Source of the DNA: Salipiger mangrovisoli
GTDB lineage: Bacteria; Pseudomonadota; Alphaproteobacteria; Rhodobacterales; Rhodobacteraceae
NCBI RefSeq assembly: GCF_015223355.1
Contig: NZ_JADFFK010000016.1
Location: forward strand, 80,595-144,594
Direction: 5' to 3'
Length of the DNA: 64,000 nucleotides
Position numbers and translations under genes: made by a program. The number at the start of each line of letters is the position of its first letter. Position 1 is the first letter of the stretch. The notes beneath the pieces were generated by a model. That model was not told where the DNA came from, searched no databases, and worked only from the letters and a program-made list of their open reading frames with translations. Below, one piece after another: positions 53,400-61,531 of the stretch.

Positions 53400-54047
53400 T
53401 CAGAACGGCGCGGGAGCGCGGAACTTGAGGCCGAGGCCGCCATCGGGGTGGCGCAGGCGCAGTTCCTCGGCGTGCAGCATCATGCGTGGGTAATTCGAGG
53501 CCGTCTCGGGGGCGTAGAATGGGTCTCCGAGGATTGGGTGGCCCTGCGCCAGCATATGAACGCGCAGCTGGTGGCTGCGCCCGGTGAGCGGCAGCAGGTG
53601 TACCCGGGTTTCCTCGTCGCTGGCCTTGATCACCCGCCAGTCGGTCTGCGCCGGCTTGCCGGTGTCGTGGCAGACCATCTGCTTCGGCCGATTCGGCCAG
53701 TCGACGATCAGTGGCAGGTCGATATGCCCGGTTTTCGGCTCAAGCCGTCCGGCAACCCGCGCAAGGTAGGTTTTCTTGGTGCGGCGATGTTCGAACTGCA
53801 GCCCGATGTGCCGCTGCGCATGCGCGGTCAGCGCGAAGACCATGACGCCCGAGGTGTCGCGGTCGAGCCGGTGTACCAGCAGCACCTGCGGAAAGGCCTG
53901 CTTGAGGCGCTCGATCAGGCAGTCGGCCAGTTCCGGGCCTTTGCCGGGCACCGAGAGCAGCCCGGCGGGCTTGTCGACCACGAGAATCTCGTGGTCCGCG
54001 TGCAGGATCGGGATCTCGCCCTGCGGAGGAGTGTAATCGGAGCTCAT
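53400..54047 (-). CDS. rluA: Pseudouridine synthase, RluA family
   Basis: Isomerises uridine to pseudouridine in tRNA (position 32) and 23S rRNA (position 746). The 215 aa product has no S4 domain, fitting RluA rather than RluC/D. HADHEILVVDKPAGLLSVPG, the catalytic aspartate in LVHRLDRDTSGVMVFA near residue 60, KTYLARVAG and LTGRSHQLRVHM are diagnostic. Ends in FRAPAPF. Its ATG is 442 bases right of the N-formylglutamate amidohydrolase stop region and is convergent with it. Confidence 0.93.
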   Translation of the reverse strand: MSSDYTPPQGEIPILHADHEILVVDKPAGLLSVPGKGPELADCLIERLKQAFPQVLLVHRLDRDTSGVMVFALTAHAQRHIGLQFEHRRTKKTYLARVAGRLEPKTGHIDLPLIVDWPNRPKQMVCHDTGKPAQTDWRVIKASDEETRVHLLPLTGRSHQLRVHMLAQGHPILGDPFYAPETASNYPRMMLHAEELRLRHPDGGLGLKFRAPAPF

Positions 54048-54121
54048 GGGCGGTGCTCATGGCAAATGCTGGCGGCAGCCGCAAGGCCCGCCGCCGTCGC
54101 AGCCCGTCGCTGCAGGGGCGG

Positions 54122-55294
54122 TTAGAGGCGCTCTATGGCGATGGCGGTGCCCTCGCCACCGCCAATGCAGATCGCCGCCACGCCGCGCTTCAGCCCGCGC
54201 GTTTCCAGCGCGTTGAGCAGGGTCACCATGATGCGTGCGCCGGAGGCGCCGATTGGGTGGCCGAGCGCGCAGGCGCCGCCGTTGACGTTCACCACGTCGC
54301 GCGGCAGGCCCATTTCCTTCATGAAGGCCATGGGGACGACCGCGAAAGCCTCGTTGACCTCCCACAGATCGACGTCCGAAAGGCGCCAGCCGATCCGCTC
54401 GAGCAGCTTGCGCGCGGCGGGAATCGGAGCGGTGGGGAAGAGATTGGGTGCCTGTGCGTGGCTGGCGTGGCCGAGGATGCGGGCGCGGGGCAGGGCGCCG
54501 ACCCGGTCGGCCGCATCAAGGGTGGTGATGACCAGCGCCGCGGCGCCATCGGAAATCGAGCTGGAGTTGGCCGCGGTCACCGTGCCACCGGGGCGGAAGG
54601 CGGGTTTGAGGTGCGGGATCTTCTCGGGGCGGGCGCGGGCGGGTTGTTCATCGCGGGTGATCACCTCCTCGCCTGTGCGGGCATGCACGGTGACCGGGGT
54701 GATCTCGTTCTCGAAAACTCCGCTGCGCTCGGCGTCGAGCGCGTTCGACAGCGAGGCCAGCGCGTATTGGTCCTGCGCGTCGCGGGTGAACTGGAAGGCC
54801 TCGGCGCAATCTTCGGCGAAGGTGCCCATCAGCCGGCCGCGATCGTAGGCGTCCTCGAGGCCGTCCAGAAACATGTGGTCAACCACCTCGCCATGGCCAA
54901 GCCGCGCGCCGCCGCGCATCTTGGGCAGCAGGTAGGGGGCATTGGTCATGCTTTCCATGCCGCCGGCGACCATCACCTCGGCGTGGCCGAGCGCGATTCG
55001 GTCCCAGGCCAGCATCGCCGCCTTCATGCCCGAGCCGCACATCTTGTTGAGAGTGGTGGCGGGGACAGCCTCGCCGAGACCCGCCTTGAACCCCGCCTGG
55101 CGGGCCGGGGCCTGACCCTGGCCGGCGGGCAGCACGCAGCCCATCAGCAGTTCGTCGACCACCGGGCGACCCGCTTCGGTGAGGGCTGCGCGGATCGCGG
55201 CCCCGCCGAGATCGGCTGCCGAAAGGTCCGACAGCATTCCCTGGAAGCCGCCCATCGCCGTGCGGGCCGCGCCGGTTATTACAACATCCTGCAT
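54122..55294 (-). CDS. Acetyl-CoA C-acetyltransferase (PhaA/AtoB-like)
   Basis: Condenses two acetyl-CoA to acetoacetyl-CoA (or the reverse). A 390 aa thiolase with catalytic cysteine in NKMCGSGMKAAM, SFTAANSS-like region GGTVTAANSSSISDGA, VNGGACALGHPIGASG, and the second cysteine in AAICIGGGEGTAIAIERL. Its single-gene context and sequence match biosynthetic thiolases; in an EMC-pathway organism it would feed crotonyl-CoA formation via acetoacetyl-CoA. The fadJ-linked thiolase at 19 kb is its counterpart for degradation. Confidence 0.92.
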   Translation of the reverse strand: MQDVVITGAARTAMGGFQGMLSDLSAADLGGAAIRAALTEAGRPVVDELLMGCVLPAGQGQAPARQAGFKAGLGEAVPATTLNKMCGSGMKAAMLAWDRIALGHAEVMVAGGMESMTNAPYLLPKMRGGARLGHGEVVDHMFLDGLEDAYDRGRLMGTFAEDCAEAFQFTRDAQDQYALASLSNALDAERSGVFENEITPVTVHARTGEEVITRDEQPARARPEKIPHLKPAFRPGGTVTAANSSSISDGAAALVITTLDAADRVGALPRARILGHASHAQAPNLFPTAPIPAARKLLERIGWRLSDVDLWEVNEAFAVVPMAFMKEMGLPRDVVNVNGGACALGHPIGASGARIMVTLLNALETRGLKRGVAAICIGGGEGTAIAIERL

Positions 55295-55549
55295 GCTCTC
55301 TCCTCCCTCCAACACGGCCCCTGAATACCGAATGGTAAGGATTGCCGTCTAGCGTGTTGAGAATATGGGCGCTTGCAGCTGCCCAGACAATGATCCGGGC
55401 TGGGCGGTGATCGAGGCATCCGCCGCGCGCCAGGACGCAGCCTGCATGCCTGCGGCGAATTCGGCGTCTCGGTGTTGCCGCACGCCTTCTGGCAGGGGTC
55501 TGCCACGACGGCTCGGACGACACGCGGCGCATAGCAACGGGAGAACGCC

Positions 55550-55924
55550 ATGAAGCTGAAGAGCCGGGGGATAGATCCGCAGGTGGTCAGCCTCTGTGAC
55601 GCGCGGATCGATGCCGCCGTGGCGATCCAGTTCAAGGATGCCATGCGCGCGATCCAGTCTCCCACGGCGGGCCGCGTGATCCTCGATCTCTCGGCGGTGG
55701 ACTTTGTCGATTCCAGTGGCCTCGGGGCCATCGTCGCCGCGAAGAAGTCCATGGCGCCGGGGCAACAGCTGGATCTGGCCGGCCTTTCGCCGATGGTCGA
55801 GAGGGTGTTTCGCCTCACCCGAATGGACACGATCTTCGATCTCTACCTGACGCTGGCAGAGGCCGAGGCTGCCGGTGCGGACAGGCCCGGCGTTTCGCTG
55901 TCCGTGGGCAAACCGGGCAGCTGA
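55550..55924 (+). CDS. STAS domain anti-sigma factor antagonist-like protein
   Basis: A 124 aa cytosolic protein of the SpoIIAA/RsbV type. STAS core: VVSLCDARIDAAVAIQF, RVILDLSAVDFVDSSGLGAI, with the phosphorylatable serine in DSSGLG near residue 54, and LAGLSPMVERVFRLTRMD. Followed six bases later by a HATPase_c protein that should be its kinase. Together they look like a partner-switch module. No sigma factor or PP2C phosphatase is encoded nearby. Confidence 0.9.
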   Translation: MKLKSRGIDPQVVSLCDARIDAAVAIQFKDAMRAIQSPTAGRVILDLSAVDFVDSSGLGAIVAAKKSMAPGQQLDLAGLSPMVERVFRLTRMDTIFDLYLTLAEAEAAGADRPGVSLSVGKPGS

Positions 55925-55930
55925 AGCAAC

Positions 55931-56431
55931 ATGCGGGGGGAAGCCTTGCGGTACGATCTCCATGCAGGCACCGCCGGAACGTCCAGCCGAGCGTTGTACG
56001 CGGAGTTCACGAGTAGCACCGCCGAGGTGCGGCGCGTCTTGCAGAGGGTCCGCGGAGTGCTGGACAAGGCTGGGCTTTGTCGGGGTGCGAGGGACAACAT
56101 CGAACTGGTGCTGGCAGAGGCACTGAACAACGTGGCGGAACACGCCTATGACGCAAAGGCGCCAGGCCTCATTCGCCTGTGCCTCAGCCTTCGTCCGGGG
56201 ATCATCGGACTTGAACTGCGCGACCGGGGGCGGCCTATGCCGAATCTTGTGCTGCCCGAAGGGCGGTTTAAGCCGCTAGGGGGCGGGGGAGACCTGCCGG
56301 AAGGCGGCTTCGGCTGGTTCCTGATCCGCAGGCTCTCTGCGCATGTGACCTACCGGCGGGAAGGCGGGGAGAACGTGCTGGAGATCCTGATGCCCGGCCG
56401 CCCTGATAGCGCCTTCGGTTCTGCATATTGA
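55931..56431 (+). CDS. Anti-sigma factor-type serine kinase (RsbW/SpoIIAB-like HATPase)
   Basis: A 166 aa ATP-binding protein. FTSSTAEVRRVLQRV at the start, N-box VLAEALNNVAEHAYD near residue 60-75, the D-x-G box LRDRGRPMP, and the glycine box GGFGWFLIRRL near 124 identify the HATPase_c domain of the RsbW class. It should phosphorylate the STAS protein encoded just upstream. Partner sigma factor, if any, is elsewhere. Could also be a component of a chemotaxis-like or lipid-linked switch. Confidence 0.88.
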   Translation: MRGEALRYDLHAGTAGTSSRALYAEFTSSTAEVRRVLQRVRGVLDKAGLCRGARDNIELVLAEALNNVAEHAYDAKAPGLIRLCLSLRPGIIGLELRDRGRPMPNLVLPEGRFKPLGGGGDLPEGGFGWFLIRRLSAHVTYRREGGENVLEILMPGRPDSAFGSAY

Positions 56432-56459
56432 TGCCTCAATGGTGCGAGAGATTGGTGGG

Positions 56460-56524
56460 GTAGCTGCATATGGCTTCCCTCGGTGCTGCGCCGTTCAGCC
56501 CCCACCCAGTGCGTGGCACCGAGG
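56460..56524. repeat. 65-bp direct repeat, copy 1
   Basis: Begins GTAGCTGCATATGGCTTCCC and ends GTGCGTGGCACCGAGG; contains CAGCCCCCACCCAGTGCG. About 85 percent identical by eye to copy 2, 256 bases to the right. Confidence 0.8.
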
Positions 56525-56715
56525 TTTCCCTTTGCGCCTGTTTCCCTGAAATATCGCTGCCTTCGCCCGATGCCGGTTGGTATTTGAGCGGTTTTCTGCC
56601 GCTGGGGCAAGTTTGCGGCGAGGTTCCGCCGGTTTGCGAAATTCGCCGGAGCTTGCTGCACGAAGGTCTCAGTCGCACCTTAGTCTCGCCCGATTTCGGG
56701 GTGATAGAACGTCCT

Positions 56716-56781
56716 GTAGCTGCATATAGCTTCCCTCGGCGCCGCGCCGTTTCAGCCCCCACCCAGTGCGCGGCGTCGAGG
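56716..56781. repeat. 65-bp direct repeat, copy 2
   Basis: Begins GTAGCTGCATATAGCTTCCC and ends GTGCGCGGCGTCGAGG; contains CAGCCCCCACCCAGTGCG. Differences to copy 1 are mainly transitions plus one inserted T, consistent with an old duplication. Confidence 0.8.
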
Positions 56782-56887
56782 ACCTTCGAAGCGCTACGAC
56801 CAGGTCCCCTTCAGCTTCTGATGCGTGTCTCCGGACCTCCCGTGTCTGCGACTGAACGCAGGCGAGTTCCCGGCCGCACAAATGCAA

Positions 56888-56913
56888 ACCGCCCGGTCGT
56901 CGGACCGGGCGGT
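56888..56913 (-). terminator. gshA terminator
   Basis: Perfect 11-bp stem ACCGCCCGGTC / GACCGGGCGGT with a GTCG loop, then TTTGCATTTG on the minus strand, 32 bases past the gshA stop. Confidence 0.75.
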
Positions 56914-56944
56914 GCTTCGCTGTTCGCGGCACGGGGCCCGCGGA

Positions 56945-58315
56945 TCAGTAGCTGTAGGCGCCGTAGATCTTCGACAGATCGCCGCCCCAGTCGCCTTCGT
57001 AATGGGCCAGCATCTCGTCGGCCTGCACCATGCCGCTCTCGATGCTTTCCTTCAGCGCATTGAGGAAATGGGTCTCGTCCGGCAGCAGCCCACCGGCGCC
57101 GGGCCGGGCGCGGGACTTGAGCCCGGCCTCGGCGATCTCGAGGACCTGCGCCGCAAGGTCATGCATCCGGATGCCGTTCACCTCGGCCTGCAGCGCGTGA
57201 TCGGCGGCGGCAACACGCAGCCCCTCGCGGGTCGCGTCGTCCCAGCCCTTCACCAGGTCCCAGGCGGCGTCGAGCGCGGTCTGGTCGTAGGTGAGGCCCA
57301 CCCAGAAGGCGGGCAGGGCGCAGAGCCGCCGCCACGGGCCGCCATCGGCGCCGCGCATCTCGATGAATTTCTTCATCCGCGCTTCGGGGAAGAGCGTGGT
57401 CAGGTGGTCGGCCCAGTCGGAGAGCGTTGGCTTCTCGCCGGGCAGGGCGGGCAGGCGGCCCGCCATGAAGTCGCGGAAGGACTGGCCGAGGGCGTCGATG
57501 TACTTGCCGTCGCGGTAGACGAAGTACATCGGCACATCGAGCGCGTATTCGACGTAGCTCTCGAAGCCGAAACCCTCGTCGAAGACGAAGGGCAGCATGC
57601 CGGTGCGCGCGGCGTCAAGGTGGCGCCAGACGTAGGAGCGGTAGCTCTTCATGCCGTTCGGCTTGCCTTCGAGGAAGGGCGAGTTGGCAAAGAGCGCGGT
57701 GGCCACGGGCTGCAGCGCCAGCGCCACGCGCATCTTCTTGATCATGTCGAGCTCGGAACCGAAGTCGAGGTTCACCTGCACCGTGCAGGTGCGGCGCATC
57801 ATGGTGGTGCCGGTGGTGCCGACCTTGCCCATGTAGGCATCCATCAGCTTGTAGCGGCCCTTGGGCATGAGGGGCATTTCCTCGTGCACCCACTCGGGCG
57901 CGGCGCCGAGGCCGATGAAGCCCACGCCGATCTCGTCGGCGATGCCCTTCACCTCGCGCAGGTGCTCGTTCACCTCGTCGCAGGTCTGGTGAATGGTCTC
58001 GAGCGGGGCGCCCGAGAGTTCCAGCGCGCCGCCCGGCTCCAGCGAGACGTTCGCCCCGTCCTTGGTCAGCCCGATGAGATTGCCGCCCTCGTTGACCTCG
58101 GCCCAGCCGTGGCGGTCGCGCAGACCTTCGAGAACCGCCTTGATCGACCGCTCGCCATCATAGGGCAGCGGGGCGTGGGTGTCGGTCAGGTAGCCGAACT
58201 TCTCGTGCTCGGTGCCGATGCGCCAGTCGTCCTTGGTCTTGATGCCCTCTTCGAGGTACTCGCCAAGCTGCGCGTGATGCTCGATCGGCCCGCCGCCGGA
58301 TTGAGGAATGGACAT
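56945..58315 (-). CDS. gshA: Glutamate--cysteine ligase, plant/alphaproteobacterial type
   Basis: First step of glutathione synthesis: ATP-dependent joining of glutamate and cysteine. The 456 aa protein belongs to the GCS2 class shared by plants and alphaproteobacteria. WRIGTEHEKFGYL, VSLEPGGALELSGAP, the redox-relevant CTVQVNLDFGSE, KSYRSYVWRHLD and MRGADGGPWRRLCALPAFWVGL are class hallmarks. Two active-site-near cysteines occur but the plant regulatory disulfide cannot be judged from sequence. Alone in its unit with a terminator. Confidence 0.95.
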   Translation of the reverse strand: MSIPQSGGGPIEHHAQLGEYLEEGIKTKDDWRIGTEHEKFGYLTDTHAPLPYDGERSIKAVLEGLRDRHGWAEVNEGGNLIGLTKDGANVSLEPGGALELSGAPLETIHQTCDEVNEHLREVKGIADEIGVGFIGLGAAPEWVHEEMPLMPKGRYKLMDAYMGKVGTTGTTMMRRTCTVQVNLDFGSELDMIKKMRVALALQPVATALFANSPFLEGKPNGMKSYRSYVWRHLDAARTGMLPFVFDEGFGFESYVEYALDVPMYFVYRDGKYIDALGQSFRDFMAGRLPALPGEKPTLSDWADHLTTLFPEARMKKFIEMRGADGGPWRRLCALPAFWVGLTYDQTALDAAWDLVKGWDDATREGLRVAAADHALQAEVNGIRMHDLAAQVLEIAEAGLKSRARPGAGGLLPDETHFLNALKESIESGMVQADEMLAHYEGDWGGDLSKIYGAYSY

Positions 58316-58381
58316 AGCTGGGTTCCGATCTTGCTCGCCTTTGGTGTCGAAGGTCAGGGATGGAAGGAACCGAAGCCCTTG

Positions 58382-58909
58382 TCAATGCAGACGGAGGGTG
58401 TGGATTTGTGCGCTGGCGCGCTGCCAGATGAGCACCGCTGCGGAGCCGCCCGCCTGCATCTTCGAAAGCATCCGTTCCGTTTGCAGACCAGGGAGCTGCG
58501 CGAAGACGTCAAAGAGCTGGTCCGACCCCTCGGCGGTAAGCGGAATCGCCAGCGTGGTGCCGTCCTCGCTGCGCAGCAGCCAGTGCGGCGGTTTGGCCGT
58601 TGGATCGAGCGTCAGCGCAGTGAGGCTGGAAAGGTCAGAAAACCCTCCGGTGAGCGGGCCGAAATAGCTGATCCGACCCTCGACGACGCGCACCACGCCC
58701 GGCCCGCCGGTGCCGGTGCGAAACCGCGCGCGCTGCACCCCGGCGACGGCCAGCGCGGCCCCGGCCAGCGCCAGCGCCCAGCCGATCAGACCCAGCAGCC
58801 CGCCGGTGAACAGCGCCCAGTAGAGGCCGAGCGCCATGGTTCCGACCCCCGCCAGCACCTCGCGCCAGCGCATCAGGCTGGCCTTGGCCTCGGGGCGCAG
58901 AAAGCTCAT
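58382..58909 (-). CDS. Two-span membrane protein of unknown function
   Basis: A 175 aa protein. Two N-terminal hydrophobic helices (EVLAGVGTMALGLYWALF and GLLGLIGWALALAGAALAV) are followed by a cytoplasmic domain of about 110 residues with VVRVVEGRISYFGPLTGGF and PHWLLRSEDGTTLAIPL, which has the alternating pattern of a PH-like beta barrel. Its ATG overlaps the GNAT stop (ATGA), so the two are co-expressed. Recurs in Rhodobacteraceae but I know no function. Confidence 0.78.
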   Translation of the reverse strand: MSFLRPEAKASLMRWREVLAGVGTMALGLYWALFTGGLLGLIGWALALAGAALAVAGVQRARFRTGTGGPGVVRVVEGRISYFGPLTGGFSDLSSLTALTLDPTAKPPHWLLRSEDGTTLAIPLTAEGSDQLFDVFAQLPGLQTERMLSKMQAGGSAAVLIWQRASAQIHTLRLH

Positions 58910-59763
58910 GCGCGCACCCCTGCCGCCTGCGGGTGCTCCAGCACCGCGACCCTATAGCCTCCGATGTGCTCGAAGCCGATCGCCTCGTAGGCGCGCGCAG
59001 CCGCCGGATTGTTGGCAAAGAGCACGGCGGTGCGGATGCCCCGGGTCCGCGCTTCGCAGAGCTGGGCATGGACCACGCGCCGGCCCCGTGCGGTGTTGCG
59101 CAAGGCGCGGGGCACGAAGACGCCACCGATCTGGACGATGTCCGCGACCTCGGCGTTGAAGTCGGTCATGGCGACGGGGGTGCCGTCCTCGATCAGAAGG
59201 CGCAGCGCCGGGCGGTCCACGCTCCGCTCCGCGCGCGCGCGGGCCTCGGTACGGGCGGCCGCATCGGTGCCGCCAATCCCCGTGTCCACCCCGTAGTCGA
59301 AGAACCAGTCGGCGAGCAGCTCCGAATCGCCTGGTCGGGGCGGGCGGATGTGGTCCGGGCTCTCTGCCATCGCGGCGAGGTCGAGCCGGTAGAGCGGCTC
59401 GATGTGGTCAAGGCGGAAGAGGCCCTCTGCAAACCCCAGCGCCGCGATCAGCGCGGCGCAGGAGGAGGGCGGTCCGGTGACCGAGGCGACGGGCAGATCG
59501 GCGATCGCTTCGGCATAGGCACGGAATACCTCGGCGGGGGCATCGGGTGCCTGGCACATGACGTAGCCGAGTGTGGTCCGGCCAAAGGCGGCGCGGATCG
59601 GGCCGGTCTCGGGCCAGAGGTGGACCGTGGTGGCATAGGGGTGCGTGCTCTCGCCAAGGCCCGCGACAGCGATATTGCCGCGCAGGAACATCGAGGTCTC
59701 GGCGTGCTGCGACAGGAAGGCCTCGAGCGCTGCCGCTTCGGCGGGCAGGGCGCGGCGGATCAC
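58906..59763 (-). CDS. GNAT family N-acetyltransferase
   Basis: A 285 aa acetyl-CoA-dependent acyltransferase. The C-terminal half holds the GNAT fold: MTDFNAEVADIVQIGGVFVP, then NTARGRRVVHAQLCEA for the pyrophosphate loop and AVLFANNPAAARAYEAIGFE. The N-terminal half may be a second, degenerate GNAT unit. GTG start at 59763 overlaps the rsmE stop (GTGA) with GGGGA six bases before it; the frame is open much further upstream but that part is antisense shadow of rsmE. Third gene of rsmE-GNAT-membrane protein. Confidence 0.85.
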   Translation of the reverse strand: MIRRALPAEAAALEAFLSQHAETSMFLRGNIAVAGLGESTHPYATTVHLWPETGPIRAAFGRTTLGYVMCQAPDAPAEVFRAYAEAIADLPVASVTGPPSSCAALIAALGFAEGLFRLDHIEPLYRLDLAAMAESPDHIRPPRPGDSELLADWFFDYGVDTGIGGTDAAARTEARARAERSVDRPALRLLIEDGTPVAMTDFNAEVADIVQIGGVFVPRALRNTARGRRVVHAQLCEARTRGIRTAVLFANNPAAARAYEAIGFEHIGGYRVAVLEHPQAAGVRA

Positions 59764-60488
59764 TTCCAGTCCCCGCAATGCGCCTGCCAGAGCGTCAGCG
59801 CTGCCACGGCCGCGGTGTCGGCGCGCAGGATACGCGGGCCGAGGGCGATGGAGGTCGCCTGATCCATGCCGTGCAGTTTTTTCCGTTCGGCCTCGGAGAA
59901 ACCACCCTCGGGACCGATCAGCACCGCCCAGGGCGCAGGGTCTCCCGCGAGCATCGCGGCGTAATCCGTGCCGCCCCCGGCCGACGCCTCGTCGCAGAAG
60001 AGCAGCCTGCGGCTGTCCCAACCGGCGAGCAGCCGGTCGAGCCGTTGCAACTCGGCGACCTCGGGCACGAAGGTTGCACCGCATTGTTCGGCCGCCTCGA
60101 CCGCATGGGCCTGAAGCCGGTCCTGCCGGATGCGCTCGGAATTGGTGAAGGCGGTTTGCACCGGCACGATCCGGCGCACCCCCAGTTCCACCGCCTTCTC
60201 GACGATGAAATCCGTGCGCGCCTTCTTGATCGGTGCGAACAGCAGCCAGAGGTCCGGTGGCGTGCCCTGGGCGCGCGTCTGCTCGACGCAGGTGAGCGTG
60301 CCACCTTTCTTGCCGGCGTCCACCACCTCGGCCAGCCACTCTCCGTCGCGGCCATTGAACAGCGCCACAGGAGCGCCGACCGGCAGGCGCATCACGGAAA
60401 AGAGATAGTGGGCCTGCTCCCGCTCGAGAGCGACCGGTTGTCCCGCGCCCAGCGGGTCGTCTACATACAGGCGTACCTTGGCATTCAT
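59760..60488 (-). CDS. rsmE: 16S rRNA (uracil(1498)-N(3))-methyltransferase
   Basis: SAM-dependent methylation of U1498 in the decoding-centre helix of 16S rRNA. The 242 aa SPOUT-class protein has a PUA-like N-terminal part (VRLYVDDPL) and the knot region: LIGPEGGFSEAE, and LGPRILRADTAAVAAL. Starts at ATG 60488, 12 bases from the divergent ubiA start. Confidence 0.94.
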   Translation of the reverse strand: MNAKVRLYVDDPLGAGQPVALEREQAHYLFSVMRLPVGAPVALFNGRDGEWLAEVVDAGKKGGTLTCVEQTRAQGTPPDLWLLFAPIKKARTDFIVEKAVELGVRRIVPVQTAFTNSERIRQDRLQAHAVEAAEQCGATFVPEVAELQRLDRLLAGWDSRRLLFCDEASAGGGTDYAAMLAGDPAPWAVLIGPEGGFSEAERKKLHGMDQATSIALGPRILRADTAAVAALTLWQAHCGDWK

Positions 60489-60500
60489 GAGGCGGACCAT

Positions 60501-61469
60501 ATGACCCATCCCGGCGCAGCGCCAGATCCCGAAGGACAGGTTTCCGACGCCGTGCGCGGCAACTGGGTGGATCACCATGCCCCGGCCTGGAGCCGCCCCT
60601 ACCTGCGCCTGTCGCGCGCCGACCGGCCGATCGGCACCTGGCTGTTGCTGCTGCCCTGCTGGTGGGGCCTGCTGCTGTCGATGGTCGCGGACGGGCAGGC
60701 GCGATGGTTCGACCTGTGGATCTTCGTCGGCTGCGGCATCGGCGCCTTCCTGATGCGCGGCGCGGGCTGCACCTGGAACGACATCACCGACCGCGACTTC
60801 GACGGCTCGGTGGCGCGCACCGCCTCGCGCCCGATCCCCTCGGGGCAGGTCAGCGTGAAACAGGCGCTCGCCTGGGCGGTCATCCAATGCCTGGTCTCCT
60901 GTGCCATCCTGCTGACCTTCCCGCCGATGGCGATCCTGCTCGGGGTGATCTCGCTGGCGCCGGTGGCGATCTACCCCTTCGCCAAACGCTTCACCTGGTG
61001 GCCGCAGGTCTTCCTCGGCATCGCCTTCAACTGGGGCGCGCTGCTGGCCTGGACGGCGCATAGTGGCAGCCTCGGCTGGCCCGCGGTGGCGCTCTATTTC
61101 TCGGGCATGGCCTGGACGCTGTTCTACGACACGATCTACGCCCACCAGGACAAGGAGGACGACGCGCTGATCGGGGTGAAGTCCACCGCTCGCCTGTTCG
61201 GCGACGCCCGCACGCCGTCCATGCTCGCGCGCTTCCTGGTGATCTCGGTGGCGCTCATGGGGCTTGCCGTTGTTCTGGCTGCGCCGCATGGCGAAATCCT
61301 GCAACTCGTCGTGCTGACCGCCGGACCGTGGGCCTTCGGCTGGCACATGATGTGGCAGATGCGAAAGCTCGATGTGAACGACAATGGCGTCCTGCTCAGG
61401 CTATTCCGGGCCAATCGCGACGCCGGCCTGCTGCCCGTGCTGTTTTTCGCCGCTGCACTGTTGGCGTGA
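60501..61469 (+). CDS. ubiA: 4-hydroxybenzoate polyprenyltransferase
   Basis: Inner-membrane prenylation of 4-hydroxybenzoate in ubiquinone synthesis. In 322 aa, multiple helices and both Asp-rich motifs: NDITDRDFDGSVARTASRP near residue 92 and DTIYAHQDKEDD near 210. SRPIPSGQVS is the usual following phrase. GAGG precedes the ATG by 8 bases. Shares a 12-base divergent start region with rsmE, so promoters must overlap the coding ends. Confidence 0.95.
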   Translation: MTHPGAAPDPEGQVSDAVRGNWVDHHAPAWSRPYLRLSRADRPIGTWLLLLPCWWGLLLSMVADGQARWFDLWIFVGCGIGAFLMRGAGCTWNDITDRDFDGSVARTASRPIPSGQVSVKQALAWAVIQCLVSCAILLTFPPMAILLGVISLAPVAIYPFAKRFTWWPQVFLGIAFNWGALLAWTAHSGSLGWPAVALYFSGMAWTLFYDTIYAHQDKEDDALIGVKSTARLFGDARTPSMLARFLVISVALMGLAVVLAAPHGEILQLVVLTAGPWAFGWHMMWQMRKLDVNDNGVLLRLFRANRDAGLLPVLFFAAALLA

Positions 61470-61531
61470 TTGCGCCGACCTGGGGGCGGGCGTATCAGAG
61501 ATGAAAAAATGATCAAGAAAGGGACGCTTTG

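Larger units (their letters stand above)
56432..56944. other. Intergenic region with a diverged direct repeat
   Basis: 513 bases between the HATPase gene and gshA 3' end. Contains two copies of a 65-base direct repeat (listed separately) and the gshA terminator. Minus-strand open frames of about 100 codons run through the repeats but lack ribosome binding sites and look like translated repeat. Confidence 0.6.

Noticed and set aside
56436..56932. Minus-strand frames of about 87-108 codons through the 65-bp repeats
   Set aside because: Unsupported starts, Arg/Ser/Pro-rich composition, and sequence dictated by the repeats; kept as repeat only.
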